Below, piece after piece: positions 44,445-54,925 of a DNA stretch of 64,000 nucleotides. A program made the position numbers and the translations under genes. Location: NCBI GenBank assembly GCA_034440575.1, contig JAOTOL010001507.1:1011501-1075500 (forward strand). Direction: 5' to 3'. The first letter of the stretch is position 1. Each line of letters begins with the position of its first letter. The notes below the pieces were generated by a model, which ran no database searches, was not told where the DNA came from, and worked only from the letters and a program-made list of their open reading frames with translations. Source of the DNA: Imbricaverruca yamaguchii. Its lineage: Eukaryota; Arthropoda; Thecostraca; Neoverrucidae.

Positions 44445-44946
44445 CAATGATAAATTATTCGTGAAATAGGGTGGAATGTACCACTTTCTGAACACTCAAC
44501 CAACATCCTTATACAAGAAGAATCGACATCCTGCCACTTGATATGTGCTTTGTGATGTATTTGTGTCTTCTTTCCAACAGTAAATCGCTTAGAAGCATCA
44601 TATTCATGCTCCTAATAAGGAATGATGATGCACAAACATTTCTCAATGCAACTACATGTAAAGAGTGATATGGGATATGGGATACAATACCAGTGTATGG
44701 CATTATATAGCATTATATAATACCAGTTTAGGCACCATTTTCCCTATCTCGAATATAGCTCATCGTAAACTATGAATCCTAAAACATATGATAATATACA
44801 GTCATAAGTACCCACCATTGGCTCAAATTTTAGTGTGAAAGATGTCAAGAACATTTTAAATGGGACTAATTCCGTTGGAAATTTCGACATCCTACTGTGT
44901 CAACTTCGACATCCCACACCTAACGAAAAACCATTATTTAAACCCT
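44445..44946 (+). mobile_element. hAT-like MITE, family 2 (502 bp)
   Basis: Left end CAATGATAAATTATTCGTG, right end TTATTTAAACCCTG. The 8-bp flanks are TTGCCATT and TCGCCATT. Blocks ATGTACCACTTTCTGAACAC and CGACATCCCACACCTAACG are shared with other copies. Confidence 0.75.
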
Positions 44947-44954
44947 GTCGCCAT

Positions 44955-45096
44955 TTCTGAAGTTGATCTCTGCCGTGCCAGATGTCACCAAAAGCACTTG
45001 ATACCAGATTGCGGATGTTACCAGATGACTCAAATGACCTTCGCGGTCCGCCACGTCACTAAAAAAGCACTCCCCCCGTATCACCGATACCGATGA
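44955..45096 (+). CDS. Possible DEG/ENaC-channel exon fragment
   Basis: The frame reads SEVDLCRARCHQKHLIPDCG, then CYQMTQMTF, to a stop at 45094. The spacing C-x3-C-x8-C-x-C with a following hydrophobic stretch resembles the extracellular cysteine segment of DEG/ENaC/pickpocket channels (CR..C......L...CGC). Only about 30 residues are convincing. Splice sites are weak and no neighbouring exon was found, so it may be an exon remnant or chance. It lies directly right of a MITE in the large BTB-ZF intron. Confidence 0.25.
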
Positions 45097-45551
45097 ATTG
45101 TGTGAGTAGCTTGCTGTTGTGGCATGACACGGATTGACATTGCCATAACCGCTCCAATCCGTATCCATATGAGCCAGTCAAATCCATACCGGCATCCATG
45201 CGAGATGGAGATTTCCGTCCGTTGTTCAATCCGTCTTCGAAATTGTCTTGTAGATATAGCCTGGTCATGGTTGGAAAGTTTGGCCCAACAAGTAGTTTTA
45301 GCTGGTTTTATCCATGGTTGTCCAGCTGGACAAAACTAGTTTTGTTCATTTTTGTTGCGAAAGTTGGCAAATCTCCAATTTAGCGTACATGCAATGTTCG
45401 CAAGCTGAAGCGACCATTTATGCAAGCTGAAGCAAGGCCATTTATGAATCCATTTGCCATGATTTTATTTATTTTGTTATCTGCTTCCCTCCACTTTTGA
45501 TCTATCATCTGCGTTACCGGTGCATATAGATGCACCTTAAAGCAGTTGTGG

Positions 45552-45713
45552 AGGGAGGACGAGTAGTCTAGGGGTATGTTGCCCGTCTCACAATGGACAG
45601 ATCGTGGGTTCGAGTCTCACCTGTCGCTACTCTTCGCCCGCGACCAATCGACGCGAGAGATTAATAACGCTACGTGATTCAACGGTCGACGTGTCGTAAA
45701 ACCAACAACCAGC
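45552..45713 (+). mobile_element. SINE family b
   Basis: Head AGGACGAGTAGTCTAGGGG, box B GGGTTCGAGTCTCACC, tail GTGTCGTAAAACCAACAACC. Duplication TAARGYAGTTGTGG at 45538-45551 and 45714-45727. Confidence 0.87.
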
Positions 45714-45972
45714 TAAGGTAGTTGTGGCGTCCGACGCTAACCGCTAAGTGCGACCAAGGTGGCGCAAAATGATTAAAGAGACTAAGGATACGAACAAGAT
45801 TTGAGGTGGACGATCTCAGAGAGGATGCACTGAGGAGGAGCATATTACAATGTATTACTGCAGTGTGCTTCATTGGAGGCTGGGAACTCCCGACATAAGG
45901 AAAACGTCAGACAAAATTTTCAGTTGGTAAACCATAAAGCTGAAATGACATGTTGAACAGGGGAGCCGAGGG

Positions 45973-46129
45973 TTGGTTATTGGTTGTACGACACATCGAC
46001 CGTTGAGTCATGCAGCGTCTCCAATCTCTCACGCCGATTGGCCGCGGGCGAAGAGTAGCGACAGACCAGACTCGAACTCACAACCTTTCGATTGTGAGAC
46101 GAGCAACTTACCCCTAGACTGCTCGTCCT
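45973..46129 (-). mobile_element. SINE family b, minus orientation
   Basis: A family-b copy read on the minus strand. Duplication CAGGGGWGCCRAGGG at about 45958-45972 and 46130-46144. Confidence 0.85.
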
Positions 46130-46301
46130 CAGGGGTGCCAAGGGGAGCTCAGCGCTGGTGCCCCTTTTCGTTCTAGGTTGGCTATTCTCCCGGACAGATG
46201 AAGCGTAATCTGTGGATGAGCTGCTCTCAGTCGTGACATGTGGTGATCCGTACCTCTATGGATATGCTCTGACATCTGCAGTCGTGTAGTAGATCGCAGG
46301 A

Positions 46302-46355
46302 TGGACTCTGCATGACCGATGTAGTCGATGCGTCCCTAAACTCATTACCAACCAA
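46302..46355 (+). mobile_element. Hairpin-tail micro-insertion (54 bp)
   Basis: GGACTCTGCATGACCGATG...GTCGATGCGTCCC; the stem GGAC/GTCC replaces GGGC/GCCC. Exact duplication TAGATCGCAGGA at 46290-46301 and 46356-46367. A further AGATCGCAGGA follows at about 46389 after a short AACCAACCAA segment. Confidence 0.85.
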
Positions 46356-46440
46356 TAGATCGCAGGAACCGCTAAACAACCAACCAAGAGATCGCAGGAA
46401 AGGAGGCAGACATTGCGGGAACACCTTTGCTTTACCATTT

Positions 46441-46618
46441 GTTTATTGGGTGATTCACGACGCACTTTATGCACATTCACGGGTAATGGCGCCGCCCACA
46501 CTGTTTCGCCGTTGGGTCGCCGGATTGGGAAATGTCCCGAGCCGCGCGAGTGTCGAACCCGGGACCTTTGGCACCAAGAGCCGAACACCTTAACCACTCG
46601 GCCATCCCTGCCCCTTTA
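46441..46618 (-). mobile_element. SINE family a, minus orientation
   Basis: Full-length copy. Exact 11-bp duplication CTTTACCATTT at 46430-46440 and 46619-46629. Confidence 0.9.
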
Positions 46619-46745
46619 CTTTACCATTTGACATGAACAGGGAGAATAGTCGGGCCCCGCACCAGAATAAGATGAACGCTGCTGAGCAATTCCAAAATAA
46701 AACTCTGAGTGTTGTCACTGCTCCTTCGCCACGGACGGATGCATA

Positions 46746-46798
46746 TGGGCGCAAAGTGGCCCTTGATGTCGACGCGCCCCTAAACTCCAATCCACCAC
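46746..46798 (+). mobile_element. Hairpin-tail micro-insertion (53 bp)
   Basis: GGGCGCAAAGTGGCC, GATGTCGAC, GCGCCC and CTAAACTCCAATCCACC. 16-bp duplication CAYGGACGGATGCATA at 46730-46745 and 46799-46814. Confidence 0.93.
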
Positions 46799-46819
46799 CA
46801 TGGACGGATGCATAGGGTC

Positions 46820-46995
46820 GGGGGCCGCGGTATCCCAGTTTGTCGAGAATAGGACCATTGCTCGCAAGATTGTGGGTAGCAATCTCACAGCCGAAGGCGT
46901 TCACCGAGTCCACCCGCGACCGATCGGCGTGAGACGCTAGGTTGGCGACGCTATGTGACCTAGCGGTTAAATGCGTCGTAAAAAGAACCCAAGGG
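46820..46995 (+). mobile_element. SINE family c, diverged head
   Basis: Degraded tRNA-like head (GCAAGATTGTGGGTAGCAATC), body CCACCCGCGACCGATCGGCG, and perfect hairpin CGACGC, loop with GTGACCTAGCGGTTAAAT, GCGTCG, then AAAAAGAACCC. Confidence 0.8.
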
Positions 46996-47099
46996 TGCAG
47001 AAGGGCATTAGGAACAGGTGACCCCATCCAAGAGGAAAGGTGACGCACCTCCAGCCGGGGAAGGCACCCCTTCAGGAAGCATCGAGTGCACTCCCACCA

Positions 47100-47154
47100 A
47101 TGAGCGCTAAATGACCAACCACGGTCGATGCGCCCTAAAACCACAATCACTCAC
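47100..47154 (+). mobile_element. Hairpin-tail micro-insertion (55 bp)
   Basis: GAGCGCTAAATGACCAACC, ACGGTCGAT, GCGCCC and AAAACCACAATCACTCAC. Exact duplication GCACTCCCACCA at 47088-47099 and 47155-47166. Confidence 0.9.
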
Positions 47155-47690
47155 GCACTCCCACCACTTAACGTATTTATTGGGCGAAACTCGTCATTGC
47201 AAAGGGAAAAGGCGCCACTCGGAGACGAAAAAACGCCTCCAAACTGTTCGAGTAAGCACCCACCCCCGCAGAACTGTACTCCTTCCCATGATAATTCCTG
47301 GTTCTGCCTCTGTTATTCGCTGTCCGCATTCAAAAGGCTACTGTATTATAACTGGGATCATATCCATTAGTAGAGTTATCAGTCTAGAGCGCGAGGGTGA
47401 GAGAAGCAATTGATAGAATCATAAGAATATAGAATAATCAAATTTACTTCACAATGTGACACGGCTGCATTCGGTATATATGCATCGACTACATTAACCC
47501 AAAATATCCAGTGCTGAAATAGGTAATTTTAGTTCGATTAGCGCGCATTCTTTCTAGCGCATCGACTATATACAGAAACCTTTAGAAGTAAAATATTCTT
47601 GATTTGGGTTTGTGCAGTTCTCCCGGTTTTTAACCCGATAAAAGCAATTGTCCGGGGAGACTCTGTTTTTTTTGGTCTTTTCCCAACCCT

Positions 47691-47744
47691 TAGTTAGTTA
47701 TTTGGGTTTTAGGGCGCATCAACTGCAGAGGTTATACAGCGCCC
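47691..47744 (-). mobile_element. Hairpin-tail micro-insertion (54 bp), the only minus-strand copy
   Basis: The reverse complement has GGGCGCTGTATAACCTCTGC, AGTTGATGCGCCC and AAATAACTAACTAA. Duplication TCTTTTCCCAACCCT at 47676-47690 and 47745-47759. The following 47760-49025 is AT-rich; apart from one half of an unidentified repeat pair (about 48545-48790) I see nothing in it. Confidence 0.93.
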
Positions 47745-48544
47745 TCTTTTCCCAACCCTGTGCTTGGTTGGTGGCAGTAATAAATAGAAAGTAGACCAAC
47801 AGGTATTATCAGATATCAAGTATTATTTTAGCTAACGATAAACTAATCATAATGCTTAATTAATTGGAGTCATTCTGGATGAGGTGAAACATTTTCACAT
47901 AGAAACAATATGCACAAGTAATAATAGAAGATAGAAGGTAATAGTATAATAATTTGTATTATTCTGTGCAAAATGTGATACAAATTTGCATTCGCAGCAC
48001 CATGTTTTACAGCAGCCTAAGATATCCTCTCAGAGCTCGTTTGCAGTCCTCTAACCTACGATAGTTTATGGACAAGAACAAAACAAACCGGAAGGAAGAT
48101 TTTCAGAATAAATTGAAATATTATTGCTATCAGTTTCACAACGAAATATTAAAAATGCGTGTAGATACGATGCAAACCAAGTACGTTGCTGATCTTGGAT
48201 AATTGGGTGATCAGTGTTACCAACTTCGGTGAGTCAAGTGCAAATCGATAAGACAATACTTTTTATGCGTTACTTCCGGGTATTCCCGAGTTAAAGTAAC
48301 AAAGTCACGAAGTGTTGATGCTTAATAAGAGCCACATGGGTCATCTGGGTAAGAGCAGCATGGCCTATACATGAACGAGGCTAAAAGACGAAAAAAGATC
48401 CCGAACACCCTATTCATTATCATACGTAATATTATTACTGCATATACATATGGATCGTCTGAATTATGTCGTCCCTTAATCTCCTATGCGCGAGTGAGTA
48501 CATATCTAACTTCAGTTCAGTTTCGGAATCGTAGACCTAGTTAG

Positions 48545-48790
48545 TTGTCTCCCGAAGAATGAATACTCAAAACGTGAACCACAAAGTAAGTTTGTGTACA
48601 GTGTTATTCCTGATGAATGTAATGAGGAAAAGGTTCCCGTTCTTGTTGTTGAAGCATGTTTTGATTTGGATCTGACCTTACCACGTGTCTAATTTTACTT
48701 CAAAATATCCCTGCAGGTCCCCATATCTATCCTGACTGAGCACGCTTCAACATGTCAACGGGCGATTGTCTCCCTGTAGTGCACTTCCAT
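48545..48790 (+). repeat. Unidentified dispersed repeat, paired with ~50035-50430
   Basis: Blocks such as CCACAAA-CAAG/TAAG-TGT, GTACARTG-TATTC, GAGG-AAGGTT-CCCGT and ATATC-TATCCTGACTGAGCAC recur in order at about 50035-50430 at moderate identity. Ends not defined; no coding capacity. Confidence 0.4.
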
Positions 48791-49040
48791 CTGTCAGGCG
48801 AAGGGATGACTCGGTTATTTTCCGCACATTCACTCAGCACTAATTTTCAAGACAGATTCTCATCGCCAACAATTACTTCTCGGTCTGAACCGAGCCCGAA
48901 ATGAATTTGAGAACGTCGCGAATAGTGTGGATGCCTACCTATTACGTAGACTGGGTAGGTGTTCACCTCCTGGGCTCTAGGCACTAAACATACATTTTAT
49001 TTGCCATGTCATTGTGGTCAATTTCTCAAAAAGTTGAATA

Positions 49041-49200
49041 TGGGACGAGTAGCCTAGGGGTAAGTTGCTTGTCTCACAATCAATAGGTTGCGAGTTCGAG
49101 TCTCACCTGTCGCTACTCTTCGCCCGCGACCAATCGGCGTGAGAGATTGGCGACACTACATGATTCAGCGGTCGATGTGTCGTAAAACCAGGAACCAACC
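49041..49200 (+). mobile_element. SINE family b
   Basis: Full copy with hairpin CGACAC, loop TACATGATTCAGCGGTCGAT, GTGTCG. Duplication AAAAAGTTSAATA at 49028-49040 and 49201-49213. Confidence 0.9.
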
Positions 49201-49214
49201 AAAAAGTTCAATAG

Positions 49215-49381
49215 TGTGCACGAACCTGGGATCACCTTTCATATCGATCCAGTGCTGCTTCTCTGCATAGGTTATGCAGAAACCACCTGGGCACCGGCTC
49301 TGGCAGTAGGACATCTCCCCATTGGGAGAGGTGCAGCAGGACACATAGCACAGAGCCAATGACCGATTTTTTAATTCTAAG
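49215..49381 (-). CDS. Possible cysteine-rich exon, minus strand
   Basis: The minus-strand frame reads SLALCYVSCCTSPNGEMSYC, then QSRCPGGFCITYAEKQHW and IDMKGDPRFVHT, after a fair acceptor (TTCTATTGCTCATCTTAG). Seven cysteines in about 35 residues with a CPGGFC motif suggest a secreted or extracellular domain. I do not recognise the family and found no partner exons. Confidence 0.25.
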
Positions 49382-49714
49382 ATGAGCAATAGAAAAACTC
49401 GGTGGATGAAGCGATATTGATATAGCCGAACCACGCGTGTTACGATCAAGCGTGTGGTACACGAAATGGAATGGACGGGCTAGACATGCTGAGTTAGATA
49501 TAGTTTATTCGAAACTCTGGGTATGGTATTGATTGAGGTGTTTCGGGTAGTTTTAGCCATATGGTGTGTTAGCTTTATACACATACCCCGGATGAACGTC
49601 GGTGGCTCTTACTAAGCTTTTATACATTACTTTTAAGATATAGTACAAGCTGTAAAACATGACTAATACCAACTCATGGTTGTGCGCTTATTCTTATAAA
49701 GTACCACCTCCCGA

Positions 49715-49770
49715 ACAGTGTGATCGGCGCCAATTAGCAATTGCATAAAGTGCATCGGGAATCAAACCAA
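49715..49770 (+). mobile_element. SINE family a, 3' fragment
   Basis: ACAGTGTGATCGGCGCCAAT and TTGCATAAAGTGCATCGGGA match the body and tail of family a with several mutations. From 49780 to 50845, apart from the unidentified repeat copy at 50035-50430, nothing is recognised. Confidence 0.6.
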
Positions 49771-50859
49771 ATCATCCAATTTTTGTATGTTCATCAAATT
49801 CACATTTCGCGTCAGCTTAATGCTGCAGATGCCTTGTACGAGCGGTATTTTCTTTTTCAAAGGAGCTTCACCACAATCTGCCTTGCTGACGACTTTCGAG
49901 TGGTTGCCGACTGCGTCCAAATAGACTTCGCTGAGCTATGTGCAAATCGACACCAAAAACTACCCTTTCTAAATCACTTCCGAATCTTTTGGGTTCAGAT
50001 CAGTTTCAGAGATTTAGGCTGAGTTGTTTGTTAGCTTAAAAGTATACATAAAGCATGTGCCACAAACCAAGTGTATGTACAATGCTATTCTGGATCAATG
50101 GAACCGAGGGAAGGTTTCCCGTGTTTTTTCCTGTGGAATAATGCAGTCGTGAAATATGGCAGCATGTTTTTTAGATGTATTTTCGACACCGATAAATCTG
50201 TACAAGGCACACTGACACAAAGTTATATGAAAAACGTGTATTGAAGGAATTTACCCATTAATAATCGTTGGCATGTAAGCAAAATTGCGGGGAAATTATT
50301 TTGCATGCACCTGGATATTAAAAGTTATAATTTCGTCCCATTCTGATGAAATATTCCTGCACTGACTTTTAGGAGCCAGTGCAGTTTGTGTGCAGTTATT
50401 GTTCGATATCCTGATGGAGCACTTACTATGTTCGTTCCCCACCCGTAAAAATGCATTTTTCTCTCATCAATAAAAATGTAGTCCATTAGTCACTAAAGCT
50501 AAATCAAATTTATTGAGCATGCCCATGAACTCTCGGGCTTCCAGCTCCATAGTGATGCTTATCTAAATATATTCAATTTTGAAAGTAGAGTGAAGTGGCC
50601 TAAGCTTTTGTTTATCGCGTATGCATGCTTTTGTCAAGTGCTGAAAATGAAACCTACGCAAATCTCCGAAACCCTGTCCCGGACCTGTGCAATTTTGTAT
50701 ATGGTATAATACAATAATGTATATATTTGTATTTCGCAAATATAACCCATTATCTGTTGGTACTTCTTCAGATTAGTTTATAAATACTTAAGTTTATATA
50801 CTATAAATAAATATATTATAAATATATATTATAAATACTATAAGTTTCTGGCATCACTA

Positions 50860-51033
50860 GAGGGGCAAGGTAGCTCAGTCGGCGAGGCGTTGGACTTTTG
50901 ATCGCAATATTGTGGGTTCGAATCCCGCAACCGGCAGGATTACTGTTTCCACCCGCGACCAATCGGCGTGAGAGGTTGGCGACGCCATTTTGCCTTGCAG
51001 TTGAACCCGTCGTAAAAGAACCCAAGGTACTCC
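50860..51033 (+). mobile_element. SINE family c
   Basis: Head GGTAGCTCAGTCGGCGAGGC, box B GGGTTCGAATCCCGCAACC. Hairpin CGACG, loop with TTGCAGTTGAA, CGTCG, tail TAAAAGAACCCAAGG. Exact 14-bp duplication TTCTGGCATCACTA at 50846-50859 and 51034-51047. Confidence 0.92.
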
Positions 51034-51108
51034 TTCTGGCATCACTACACTCTCCCCTCCCACATATGTATTGTGCACTTCATGTACCACTACCATTTCT
51101 ACCCTAGG

Positions 51109-51282
51109 GCGAGGTTGGCCGAGTGGTTGACTTATTGAGCTGTGGGTACCAAGGTCCCGAATTCAACACTCGCACCACTCGGGACATTTCCCAGTCCCGC
51201 GGCCAACCGGTGAAACAGTGTGGGCGGCGTCATTAGTGTTGATTGTGCATAAAGTACGTCATGGAACATCCAAATAGCGACC
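51109..51282 (+). mobile_element. SINE family a
   Basis: Head GGTTGGCCGAGTGGTTGAC, diverged box B (AATTCAACACT), body and tail of family a. Target duplication unclear. Confidence 0.75.
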
Positions 51283-51476
51283 TCCCATTCATATACTGGG
51301 CATGAAGTATAACCGCACTTCATGCCCAGTTCTGTGCAACGCCTCTCGTTTGCGTCAGGCGGCTGCATATTGTAGAGCCTTGCAACCTCAGCGCGGCCTG
51401 GATCAGCTGGTGTTGGGGAGTTGGCCCGACCACGGCGGTCCCTGACACGTTTGTGTCGCGAGCCGTCTCAGTGCCC

Positions 51477-51891
51477 TCACCGAACCAAACGTCGGGAAGA
51501 AGTAATACTTTGTCGATTGAGAATAGGCCATACCTTTGCAACACATAGCTATATGTTGACCGGTAATGACCGCGTCCGCGCTGTTCTACCCCGCTTACCG
51601 TGTACCATGTTTTAGTTCGCTGTACACTGCTAGATCCTCTACTACGCCAGATTTTAGGACGGTTGAATGCCGACTCCTCTTTACGTATGCTTATAGGGAA
51701 CGACTCCGAGGCCGTGGCGTCTGGGAATATTTTTATGTTCATCCGACAAGTTCGCCTTGACGTGATAAACCCCCACCCGTGAAGATGGATAGTGAGCTAT
51801 GATAGCAGCATCGTAGACTGATTACAATTTAGTTATGGGCGCAAAATGACCCTTGATGTCGACGCGCCCCTAAACTCCAATCCAATCCAAT
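51477..51891 (+). mobile_element. 5'-truncated LINE copy, second subfamily (415 bp)
   Basis: Encodes the ORF2 C-terminus in pieces: TKRREEVILCRLRIGHTFAT, SYMLTGND, then (frameshifted) YHVLVRCTLL, and RLNADSSLRMLIGNDSEAVA with FIRQVRLDV, ending at a stop. A short 3' UTR and the hairpin GGGCGC...GCGCCC with tail (CCAAT)n follow. Exact 14-bp duplication CCGTCTCAGTGCCC at 51463-51476 and 51892-51905. Confidence 0.92.
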
Positions 51892-52026
51892 CCGTCTCAG
51901 TGCCCGCGGTCTCGCAGCGTGCGGAACTCCCTTCTGCTGGCTGCGCGTCAGAGACTGTCGGCTTCCCGTGTGTGCCAATCGATCGCTTCATCAATGCTTG
52001 GCCAGTTCGGTATCCATGCCGCTATG

Positions 52027-52304
52027 CAGTGCAAAATAATTGACCATGTGGCCTGGAAATTCACAGTTAATGGAATTGTGCTATTTCATCCTTGTCTTAG
52101 GTTTTTACCATTTTGCCACTTGTGTGGGCAGTCATTATACACACGACTACTAAGAAATGTCAAATGCATGTGACTGAAGTAAAAAGCATTCCGCTTTTTT
52201 AATCCTTCAGTGGCGATCCTTTATTTTCTTCCAATCTTTCACCATTCCCAAGCAACTTCTTTCTTCATCCACACAGTTAATGGCGAAATAATTTTAGGAC
52301 ACTG
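52027..52304 (-). mobile_element. hAT-like MITE, family 1, second copy
   Basis: Reverse complement of 2788-3097 along its length, with small deletions. Ends CAGTGCAAAATAATTG and (reverse) CAGTGTCCTAAAATTA. 8-bp flanks CCGCTATG and CCGCTATA. This copy lies outside any tandem repeat, so the duplication is meaningful. Confidence 0.88.
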
Positions 52305-52519
52305 CCGCTATATCGCATGGCCAAACATGGCCCGGCGCACAGAAAGCCGGTACCCCTTCTCATAGTTTTCGGCAGTGCGAGCAATTCGAGTCCCGTTGCG
52401 TTATTCTGGTCGGTTGCGAAGAGCCGGTATAGTTGCACTGCGACACGACGAGCATCTATGCCCTCTGCCCGCTATACCCATAGACATATAGATCCATAAA
52501 GCGTCTATACCTCCTTGGT

Positions 52520-52573
52520 TTGTTTGTTTATTGGGTGGTTCACGACGCACTTTATGCACATTCACGGCTAATG
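52520..52573 (-). mobile_element. SINE family a, tail only (54 bp)
   Basis: Only the last ~54 bp of SINE a are present. Duplication TATACCYCCTTGGT at 52506-52519 and 52574-52587. Its size equals the LINE-tail micro-insertions. Confidence 0.87.
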
Positions 52574-52717
52574 TATACCCCCTTGGTCACAGACCAGTGA
52601 CCCACCCGTTCCTCAGGGACAGGCCACGGACCAGTGACGTATTCGTCCTTCAGGGATAGGCTACGGGTCAGTGACCCTCCCGTTCCTCAGGGACAGGCCA
52701 CGGACAGGCCTCACTAG

Positions 52718-53605
52718 CCCGTGCCCCGTCTCGGGAGAGGGGGGTCGATACGTGCCCCTATGCCCGCTCTAATATCGAAACTAAGCGTCGCACGAAAACG
52801 AAAGGTTGTCATCGGAGAGCGCTTGACGAGCAGAGCCACAAGCCACCACATAATATTTCTCCCCCGAGCGTGACAGCACGCCAAGGTGTTTATGTGGTCA
52901 CGACCGACGTCATGGATTTGGCTCTTGGGAGTTCGTTTTGGAGAAGATTTTTAAAATAAAAATAATTTGGGATAAAAAAGGAAGGCGAAATCGACCATGG
53001 CCCCAAAATATATTCCGGCTGTGTGACCATCGCAGTCGATGCTCCCATAAGCCCATGTAACCAACCAAAATATGTTCCAAGCCAAAAATCAACTGTTTAT
53101 ATTTTACCCAGTTTTCGTAATTTCGAGTTTTCAATTTTCTTCATATTTGAATGAGTAGAGCGGACGGTAAAAGGTTATTTTAAGTCAACTTGCCTTCATA
53201 AACGTGCCTACATTAGCCGGAATCTTCAATTTTAACCCTTATGGGCGAATATGCAAAACCAAAAGCATAATACATGATAGTCAAAAACATAAGTCACCAA
53301 AAACGGAAAAAAAAATTCAGGTACGTTACGTTGCATCCCTAAAGATAACCAAACGTTGGAAGTTGTATTAATGTATCTTTATCCGCTAAAGCGTGACGAT
53401 TGGTAAACCTTTTTTGGACGTGACCTCACTATTGACCTTCACTAACACTTCGACCGTCGCTGACCTGACCTCAACATATTTATACAACATACCGAATTGG
53501 TGTGGAAAAAGAAATGTCCATTTTCGGCGCATCGCAGCGCGCCGTTCTTTCCATATTCGCGGAGAACCTTTGCGGGGGGCATATCAGCCCCCGAGACGGG
53601 AATGG
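52718..53605. mobile_element. TTAA MITE family B, copy 3
   Basis: CTAG (a mutated TTAA) at 52714-52717 and TTAA at 53606-53609. Ends CCCGTGCCCCGTCTCGGG and CGAGACGGGAATGG. Subterminal hairpin CGGGGGGC...GCCCCCG. Interrupted by a micro-insertion at 53017-53064. Confidence 0.83.
53017..53064 (+). mobile_element. Hairpin-tail micro-insertion (48 bp) inside MITE B
   Basis: GGCTGTGTGACCATCGCAGT, CGATGCTCCC, then ATGTAACCAACC; the hairpin stem is decayed. Duplication CCAAAATATRTTCC at 53003-53016 and 53065-53078. Confidence 0.85.
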
Positions 53606-53889
53606 TTAAAAGAACCAGAGAAAACACAAGGATCACATCAAGCTGCCCGGACCAAGGTATTTGTGGGTTCACAGATCACAGCGACTCACAGCGAACCACG
53701 TGTCCGCCCCCCCCCCCCTCCCGCGGCTGCTCGCGCCGCTACTCGAGCACGAGTCGTGACCAGGGATAGATTTACGTTGTGGAACCGTACATTTGTAGCG
53801 GAAAATGTATGGCTCATCAAACTTGGAGAGGATGTTTCTCGCTCTGTTTGCGGCATCAGTAACTTCTTTTGCATTTTCCGGTGAGCTTC

Positions 53890-54140
53890 TGGCACGCGAG
53901 GATGTAGCAAAGATACAGCATCAGGCTGGTTCTTCCACCGCGCGTGCGGCTCGGCGCAGAAGGCGTTAGCGCCTTCTGCTCTGACGCTGATGGACAGCGG
54001 CACCTTCAGTGGCGCTACATCCCTGGTTGTAACTTCTCCGCCTCTCATCCTGGACGGAGGGACGGGCACCCCCGGGAATCGAACCCCATACACCTAGCTC
54101 GCCATACGCTCAGCTTAACAACTGAGCTACCACGGTCCTC
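53890..54140 (-). mobile_element. Possible tRNA-headed SINE (family d), minus orientation
   Basis: The minus strand has box A (GTGGTAGCTCAGTTGTTAAG) and box B (GGGGTTCGATTCCCGGG) at about 54075-54135. The arms do not fold into a complete tRNA, so a SINE head or tRNA pseudogene is more likely than a tRNA gene. A perfect hairpin with 10-bp arms (GCAGAAGGCG-TTAG-CGCCTTCTGC) lies at 53956-53979. Extent and copy number unknown. Confidence 0.4.
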
Positions 54141-54539
54141 GAATGCACCTCCAGCACGTGCAACACGTACTCGGCAGACCCCTTATACATGGGAAATTTG
54201 GGCTATTTGTCTCTACAGCGGTTAGTATTCACAATTTAAATATTATCACGATGCCTCTTAGGGTATTCAGGGGCACCTGTGGGAGGAGAAGGCCACATTG
54301 GGCTGCATTTAGCTATTTAATTATCACATATTGTGCATCGCATCGTACATTTGGTAATATTTCGGACCCAGTTTGTCAGCATTCAGGCGTATCCCAGTCT
54401 GTCGGGAATTACTAACGCGAAGTCATGGAAAGCTCACGCGGTCTGCGCGTTGCCCATCTGATCGATCTGTTTGCGCGTTGCCCATCTATTTTGGTAAATT
54501 TACATTGTCCACCGGCGTTTTCGTACCATACGCCGTTTT

Positions 54540-54800
54540 TACTTTATAATCTATACGCTGAGCGGCGGCGACGCGGCTGCCGATCGGAACGGGGCGACTC
54601 GTCTCGGTCGCCTTGCGTCGGCGTTTTTGTTCGCTCGTTAGTTTGTTTTGTTTTCGCCCGCCGATTGTGTGCGTGTGTGTGTGCGCGAGCCGCTGTTGAA
54701 GTGGAGCGCCGCGCCTGCGCGGGACATCACCTCCGGCCGAGCACAAGGTGGGTGGCTTCTGTTCTCTCCGCCCGACGCCGCGTGCGCCTCGGTGTGTTGC
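54540..54800 (+). promoter_or_regulatory. CpG-rich patch with a splice-donor-like end
   Basis: About 260 bp unusually rich in CpG within AT-rich intron, ending GAGCACAAG|GTGGGTGG at 54746-54755. This could be an internal promoter with an untranslated first exon, as known for some BTB-ZF loci. There is no direct evidence of transcription, and an old GC-rich repeat is an alternative. Confidence 0.25.
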
Positions 54801-54925
54801 TGTGACGCTGGTCGCGGGGTTGGTCTGACGATGGTTGGGTTTTGTTCAGGTTAGGTTAGACATCGCTGCGAGAATGGGAAGATGATGCGATCGTAAACTG
54901 TAGTGTGTGTTTTTTTTGTGTGCAG

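Noticed and set aside
54070..54140. Functional tRNA gene on the minus strand
   Set aside because: Box A and box B are good, but I could not fold an anticodon arm and acceptor stem. Listed as a possible SINE head.
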